From NCBI GenBank assembly GCA_937895465.1, contig CALAYY010000201.1, forward strand, positions 1 through 9,919: 9,919 nucleotides of DNA, read 5' to 3'. Source of the DNA: an uncultured Clostridia bacterium (lineage in GTDB: Bacteria > Bacillota > Clostridia > Christensenellales > DUVY01). Of this stretch, positions 6,477 through 9,919 are shown piece after piece. The notes below the pieces were generated by a model. It saw only the letters and a list, made by a program, of their open reading frames with translations. It made no database searches and had not been told where the DNA came from. The position numbers and the translations under genes are program-made. Numbering within the stretch: position 1 is the first letter of the stretch; every line of letters starts with the position of its first letter.

Positions 6477-6514
6477 ATGCCTTAATAAGGTTTTATTAAA
6501 AAATCATAAGGCAT
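6477..6514. terminator. Inverted repeat after the small gene, terminator-like on the minus strand
   Basis: ATGCCTTA (6477-6484) and TAAGGCAT (6507-6514) are perfect eight-base arms around 22 bases. Read on the minus strand the stem is followed directly by a run of T (complement of A 6472-6476), an intrinsic terminator shape; on the plus strand the tail is AGTATTGTTTT, much weaker. A second all-AT stem (TTAATAA 6482-6488 with TTATTAA 6493-6499) overlaps and competes with the first. No minus-strand gene ends here, so it may simply be the edge of the inserted cassette or a block on antisense transcription. Confidence 0.5.
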
Positions 6515-6565
6515 AGTATTGTTTTAAACACCAGACGACACATATTTTGAATAATTAACCATGAT

Positions 6566-6594
6566 AAAGCAAGTTCATACGGACTTGTTTTTTT
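6566..6594 (+). terminator. Strong intrinsic terminator just before the tape measure gene
   Basis: AAAGCAAGTTC (6566-6576), loop ATAC and GGACTTGTTTT (6581-6591) form an 11-pair stem with two G-U pairs, continuing into an uninterrupted run of T ending at 6594. This closes the small cassette transcription unit. It lies 29 bases before the tape measure start codon with no room for a full promoter between, so late mRNA must read through it to express the tape measure and tail-tip genes. Confidence 0.8.
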
Positions 6595-6609
6595 ATGGCC
6601 AAAAAAAGT

Positions 6610-6616
6610 GGAGGTG
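6610..6616 (+). promoter_or_regulatory. Ribosome binding site that fixes the tape measure start at 6623
   Basis: GGAGGTG lies six bases before ATG 6623. A GTG at 6608 would be an in-frame earlier start, but it overlaps this site itself and has no ribosome binding site before it, only the A-rich tail after the terminator. The ATG at 6623 gives MAVIRNLVVKI, a typical tape measure N-terminus. Confidence 0.85.
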
Positions 6617-6622
6617 CCTGCA

Positions 6623-9310
6623 ATGGCGGTAATTAGAAACCTGGTTGTTAAGATTGCAGCGGACATCTCTTCTTTATCAAAAGGACTGCAGACAGCCCAA
6701 AAAAAGCTTGAAGCGGTAGCATCAAATTTTACTAAGCTTGGCTCAAAACTTACCGCGTCTATAACTCTGCCGATTGCAGCGCTGGGTTCAAAGGTGGTGT
6801 CGTTGTCTAAAGACTTTGAACAGAGCATGGCGAATGCAGGGTCGGTCTCAAGCGCAACGGCGGAAGAACTGGAGCGCATGAAAAACATAGCCCGTGAAAT
6901 GGGTGCTAAAACCATATTCTCAGCATCAGATGCCGCAGATGCATTGTATTACATGGCGTCTGCGGGGTACAAGGTCGACCAAATGGGTATGGCGATAGAG
7001 TCAACACTGAATCTTGCCTCAGCTACCCAAAACGACCTGGCGTTTACAACTGATACGGTCGTGGCATCGCTTAATCAGTTCGGACTGGAAGCGGACAGTG
7101 CTGAAAGGGTTGCCAATGTTTACGCATCGGCAATAGGCTATTCACAGGCAACGCTTGAAAAGCTGGGTAATTCCATGTCTTATGTGGGACCGGTAGCGCA
7201 TTCACTTGGATATTCGATAGAAGAAACCACTGGTGCGCTATCAGTGCTATATAATGCCGGCTATGACGGCAGTATGGCTGGGACATCGTTAAGACAAGCA
7301 TTTGTTGCGTTAATGAACCCCACCACAAAGGCACAAAAGATCTTTAGTGAGCTTGGCTTGGACTTAGCCAAGCTTGACCCTACAACAAACAGCTTTGCAG
7401 GTATTTTGGACACCTTAAAAGAAAGCGGCATCTCGACCGCCCAGGCAATGGAAGTGTTTGGAGCAAGGGCTGGACCGGGAATGCTTGCATTGTTATCGGT
7501 CGGAGGCGATGCTGTAAGGGAAATGACTGATGCCGTCACGGGCACTAACTCGGCTAACGAAATGGCGGCGATGCAGCTTAATACATTACAGGGCGAGTAT
7601 GCCGAATTGGAATCGCAAGTAGAAGAGATAGCCCTGCAGTTTGGGGATATCCTTATCCCTATAATTCGTGAACTTATCCAAAAATATATAACACCGCTAC
7701 TAAGTAGGATATTGGCTTTATCTAATGGAACACGGAAAAACATAGTTACAATAGCGTTATTAGCTGCGGCGATTGGGCCATTGTTGCTTGTAATAGGCAA
7801 AGTTATATCAAGCTTAGGAATGGTAACTAAAGCAGGTTCTTTGCTGTTTTCAAAGATAGGTCTAATAATAGCTATCATTGCAGCGGTCGCGCTGGTTATA
7901 AAGCACCTTTGGGACACCAACGAGGACTTCCGTAACGCGGTAATAGGCATATGGGAAAAGATAAAGGTTTTCATACTGAACGCGGTTACCGCTATAAAAA
8001 ACTGGTGGGATAGAAACGGCAAAAAGCTTATTCAAAAAGCAGCCACCGCATTTAAAAACATTTGGGCATCCGTAAAGGATATCTTTACTAAGATAGGCAA
8101 GCTGGCTATTAAAGTATGGCCGCATGTTAAAGCGATAGTAATGGATACTGTTAGCGGGATAGCTGATTTTTGGGACAAAAACGGCGCTAAGATTTGGACA
8201 ACGGTGAGTTCGCTTTTTCAGCTTATATATAAAACAGCATTGACAGCGTTTGAAATCATCCTAAACGCAGTGATTAAGTTTGTTGATTATATAAAACCCG
8301 TATGGGAAAACATAAAGAGCCTGTTTAAATCTCTTTGGTACACCATTGTGGATTTGTATCAGACATTAAAACCTATCTTTGATTTAATCGGCGGTGTGTT
8401 TTTAATATTGCTAGGTGTAGTAATTGGAGTTATCGACGGCATTATTGCTGCGCTTGGTCCTTTTATCCAGGCAATTATTGATATTGGAAAGGGGATCCTT
8501 GAAAACATACAGTTTGTATGTGCTGTGCTGAGGGGTGACTGGTCGGATGCCTGGGAGCATTTAAAAGCAGTAGCGGAGAACTTGTGGTCCGCAATCAAGA
8601 ACGTATTTATATCTATCTGGGAATTTATTAAAGGTTTTTGTGACGGTATAGGTAAGTTTTTTGGAAACCTAGGTGTGCAAATATCGGAGATATTCAACAG
8701 CGTCTGGACCGGATTCAAGTCATTTTTTATCAATGTCTGGGACGGGATAAAGTCGGTATGCGCTTGGGTTTGGGACAAGGTAACGGGCCTGTTTAAAAAT
8801 ATAGGCGGCTTTTTCAAAGATATAATTTTAGAGGCTTTTGATTGGGGCAAAGGTTTGATTGAAAACATCTGGAAGGGCATTAAAAACGCATGGGGCTGGG
8901 TAGTCGACGGTGTAAAAGGAATAGGCCAGGCGATTAAGGATTTCTTGGGCTTTGGAAGTCCGACAAAGAAAGGCCCCGGCAGAACGGCTGATGAATGGAT
9001 ACCTAATTTACTTGGTATGATGGAAAAAGACTTCTATCATGGTATGCCAAATATACAAAGAGCAGCAATGAGTATTGCAGGGTCAATGAATATAGCATCA
9101 TCACCCAGAGCAATGGTAAATGCAGGGTATAGCCAAAGCGGTGATGTTGTAAACGGGCTCTTGCAAGGAATTTATGCCATGAATGAAACAGACCAGCAGG
9201 ATAAAGGCGTAGTAAACCTTAATATAGATGGACAGACTTTCGCAAGACTAATAATGCCTAAGCTAAATAGAGAGTATAAGCGGCAAGGCGTTATCTTAAG
9301 GGATGTGTAA
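6623..9310 (+). CDS. Tail tape measure protein, TP901 core type
   Basis: Sets the tail length during assembly and later leaves the tube, probably helping DNA pass the cell envelope. The 895-aa protein starts with a short helical stretch (AADISSLSKGLQTAQKKLEAV), then the TP901-type core from about residue 65 to 310: REMGAKTIFSASDAADALYYMASAGY, AERVANVYASAIGYS, YNAGYDGSMAGTSLRQA and MEVFGARAGPGML. Hydrophobic segments at about 374-396, 406-427 and 588-611 could span a membrane. Residues 430-770 are helical and rich in Trp and Phe. Near the C-terminus FGSPTKKGPGRTADEW (GSP at 778-780) is a common end motif of this family. No lysozyme or peptidase domain is visible. At the usual 0.15 nm per residue the tail would be roughly 130 nm (estimate). 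It is separated from the chaperone gene by the cassette and terminator. Confidence 0.95.
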   Translation: MAVIRNLVVKIAADISSLSKGLQTAQKKLEAVASNFTKLGSKLTASITLPIAALGSKVVSLSKDFEQSMANAGSVSSATAEELERMKNIAREMGAKTIFSASDAADALYYMASAGYKVDQMGMAIESTLNLASATQNDLAFTTDTVVASLNQFGLEADSAERVANVYASAIGYSQATLEKLGNSMSYVGPVAHSLGYSIEETTGALSVLYNAGYDGSMAGTSLRQAFVALMNPTTKAQKIFSELGLDLAKLDPTTNSFAGILDTLKESGISTAQAMEVFGARAGPGMLALLSVGGDAVREMTDAVTGTNSANEMAAMQLNTLQGEYAELESQVEEIALQFGDILIPIIRELIQKYITPLLSRILALSNGTRKNIVTIALLAAAIGPLLLVIGKVISSLGMVTKAGSLLFSKIGLIIAIIAAVALVIKHLWDTNEDFRNAVIGIWEKIKVFILNAVTAIKNWWDRNGKKLIQKAATAFKNIWASVKDIFTKIGKLAIKVWPHVKAIVMDTVSGIADFWDKNGAKIWTTVSSLFQLIYKTALTAFEIILNAVIKFVDYIKPVWENIKSLFKSLWYTIVDLYQTLKPIFDLIGGVFLILLGVVIGVIDGIIAALGPFIQAIIDIGKGILENIQFVCAVLRGDWSDAWEHLKAVAENLWSAIKNVFISIWEFIKGFCDGIGKFFGNLGVQISEIFNSVWTGFKSFFINVWDGIKSVCAWVWDKVTGLFKNIGGFFKDIILEAFDWGKGLIENIWKGIKNAWGWVVDGVKGIGQAIKDFLGFGSPTKKGPGRTADEWIPNLLGMMEKDFYHGMPNIQRAAMSIAGSMNIASSPRAMVNAGYSQSGDVVNGLLQGIYAMNETDQQDKGVVNLNIDGQTFARLIMPKLNREYKRQGVILRDV
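7952..8338 (+). repeat. Aromatic 18-19-residue repeats in the tape measure protein
   Basis: Trp444, Trp462, Trp481, Trp499, Trp517, Tyr536, Phe553 and Trp572 are spaced by 17 to 19 residues, about five alpha-helical turns. A second series (Phe488, Met507, Trp525, Phe543, Trp561) runs in parallel with the same step. The motif W-D-R/K-N-G occurs twice, 55 residues apart (W462 and W517). The DNA of the copies has diverged, so these are old protein-level repeats rather than recent duplications. Confidence 0.65.
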
Positions 9311-9312
9311 TT

Positions 9313-9669
9313 ATGGTGTTTTTCAGAATAAATTCGAAGAGTATAAAGCAACCGAGTGAAATTACACATTCCTTTGAATCTCTGGACAAATTTGAAAGGA
9401 CTATGAACGGGACAATGGTGGTGGATTTAATCGGGAGAAAAGACAAGATTGATGTGTCTTGGGATTATCTTTCAGACACGGACATGAAACTACTGGCTTT
9501 GGAATTACGCTCAGGTGCGTTTGTTACTATTGATTACAACACAGCCGAACAGAGTGATATAAAGACAATAACAGCAAGAGGGACAGACCTTACTTACATG
9601 CCTTATTATGACTGGGCAAGAAAGAGACTGATGTGGCAGGGCGTATCAGTTAGCTTTGTAGAGAGGTGA
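9313..9669 (+). CDS. Small tail protein, DUF6711-like
   Basis: The 118-aa protein resembles the DUF6711 group of small phage proteins found right after tape measure genes in clostridial and bacillar siphoviruses. Supporting features are the opening FFRINSKSIKQPSEI, the central ERTMNGTMVVDLIGRKDKIDVSWDYLS, with its R-T-M-x-G-T-M and I-G-R-K-x-K patterns, and the beta-rich C-terminal part ending in WQGVSVSFVER. It probably forms part of the tail tip, in the place where other phages carry a distal tail protein, but the precise function is not known. The start is 2 bases after the tape measure stop, with AAGGGA at 9298-9303 as ribosome binding site. Its stop codon overlaps the ribosome binding site of the next gene. 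The family name is from memory of the motif. Confidence 0.75.
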   Translation: MVFFRINSKSIKQPSEITHSFESLDKFERTMNGTMVVDLIGRKDKIDVSWDYLSDTDMKLLALELRSGAFVTIDYNTAEQSDIKTITARGTDLTYMPYYDWARKRLMWQGVSVSFVER

Positions 9670-9676
9670 GTTAATA

Positions 9677-9919
9677 ATGGAATACTCAGACAACCCACGT
9701 AAAGTATATGGACGTGTTGACATTATCTATAGCGACAGCCAGATAAACGACGATATTGTGCCTGCATCAAACAGTCTTGCGCAAATAAGTCATCCAGAGG
9801 AAGTATTCAAAGGTTTTCTTTTGCCAACAGTCAAAGCTTGTATAATGGATGGAAACGCTTTAATGGACGGTACTTTTCAGATGCTGGATGAAAATTGTGT
9901 CGTTGGATGGTGGAGTAAA
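9677..9919 (+). CDS. Probable tail-tip / adhesion protein, N-terminal part (3' end outside window)
   Basis: Open from ATG 9677 to the window end (81 codons), with a strong GAGGTGAG at 9663-9670 overlapping the previous stop. The N-terminus reads YGRVDIIYSDSQINDDI, then SNSLAQISHPEEVFKG, ACIMDGNALMDGTFQML and finally VGWWSK. The order 'G.V.I.Y.D....', 'DG...LDGT' and 'GWW(S/G)K' is familiar from large tail-tip or baseplate proteins of Gram-positive siphoviruses, which contact the host surface. The gene's position after the tape measure and the small tail protein agrees. The rest of the protein is not visible, so length, receptor domain and any enzymatic domain are unknown. Codon use matches its neighbours. 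Confidence 0.7.
   Translation, partial: MEYSDNPRKVYGRVDIIYSDSQINDDIVPASNSLAQISHPEEVFKGFLLPTVKACIMDGNALMDGTFQMLDENCVVGWWSK

Noticed and set aside
6519..6548. TTGTTT-18-TATTTT as a promoter for the tape measure gene
   Set aside because: Weak in both boxes, and any transcript would run at once into the terminator at 6566-6594.
7261..8022. A 253-codon open frame on the minus strand
   Set aside because: It lies wholly within the tape measure gene, has low-complexity Ser/Ile-rich content, no ribosome binding site and no recognisable domain; it is a codon-bias shadow.
9821..9846. TTGCCA and TATAAT at the right end as a promoter
   Set aside because: The spacer is only 14 bases and the site lies inside the tail-tip coding sequence.
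1..9919. CRISPR array, tRNA, insertion sequence or attachment site
   Set aside because: Reading through the window showed no regularly spaced direct repeats, cloverleaf-like sequence, transposase motif or integrase-linked core repeat.

Overview
The window is a continuous stretch of the structural (morphogenesis) module of an HK97-type, long non-contractile-tailed phage (siphovirus morphology) or prophage. All real genes lie on the + strand and are tightly packed. The host is probably a Gram-positive Bacillota bacterium, most likely a clostridium. This rests on strong AGGAGG-like ribosome binding sites before most genes, frequent AUA and AGG codons, moderate GC, and gene families typical of clostridial and bacillar siphoviruses. 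No integrase, repressor, terminase, lysis gene, tRNA or host gene is present, so phage versus prophage cannot be decided. Both ends cut through a gene.

Head block (1-3565): portal protein (5' end missing), prohead protease of the HK97 gp4 type, HK97-fold major capsid protein with an N-terminal scaffold-like domain, and a small unrecognised protein directly after the capsid gene that may be a capsid accessory protein. Connector block (3586-5012): a gp6-like connector, an SPP1 gp16/HK97 gp7-like head-tail joining protein, an HK97 gp10-like protein and an SPP1 gp17-like (DUF3168) tail completion protein, with short gaps or overlapping ends. Tail block (5028-6057): the tail tube protein, then the tail assembly chaperone pair made by a programmed -1 frameshift. 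The slippery heptamer A AAG GGG at 5731-5737 joins the upstream frame (102 aa) to a downstream frame that has no start signal of its own, giving a 207-aa G-T-type fusion.

The usual order then calls for the tape measure gene, but about 550 bases intervene (6058-6622). They hold a near-consensus sigma-70/sigma-A promoter (TTGACT-18-TATAAT), a leader of about 130 nt, a 65-codon gene, an inverted repeat and a strong intrinsic terminator. The small protein carries the S-x-x-x-E-G motif of Fic-inhibiting antitoxins (VbhA-like), but no Fic toxin gene is present. The layout is that of a moron: an independently transcribed accessory cassette inside the late operon. Its terminator lies directly before the ribosome binding site of the tape measure gene, so it may also regulate late transcription.

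The tape measure gene (6623-9310, 895 aa) has a TP901-type core domain, three hydrophobic segments and a helical region with aromatic residues every 18-19 positions. It is followed by a small DUF6711-like tail protein and the first 81 codons of a probable tail-tip or adhesion protein.
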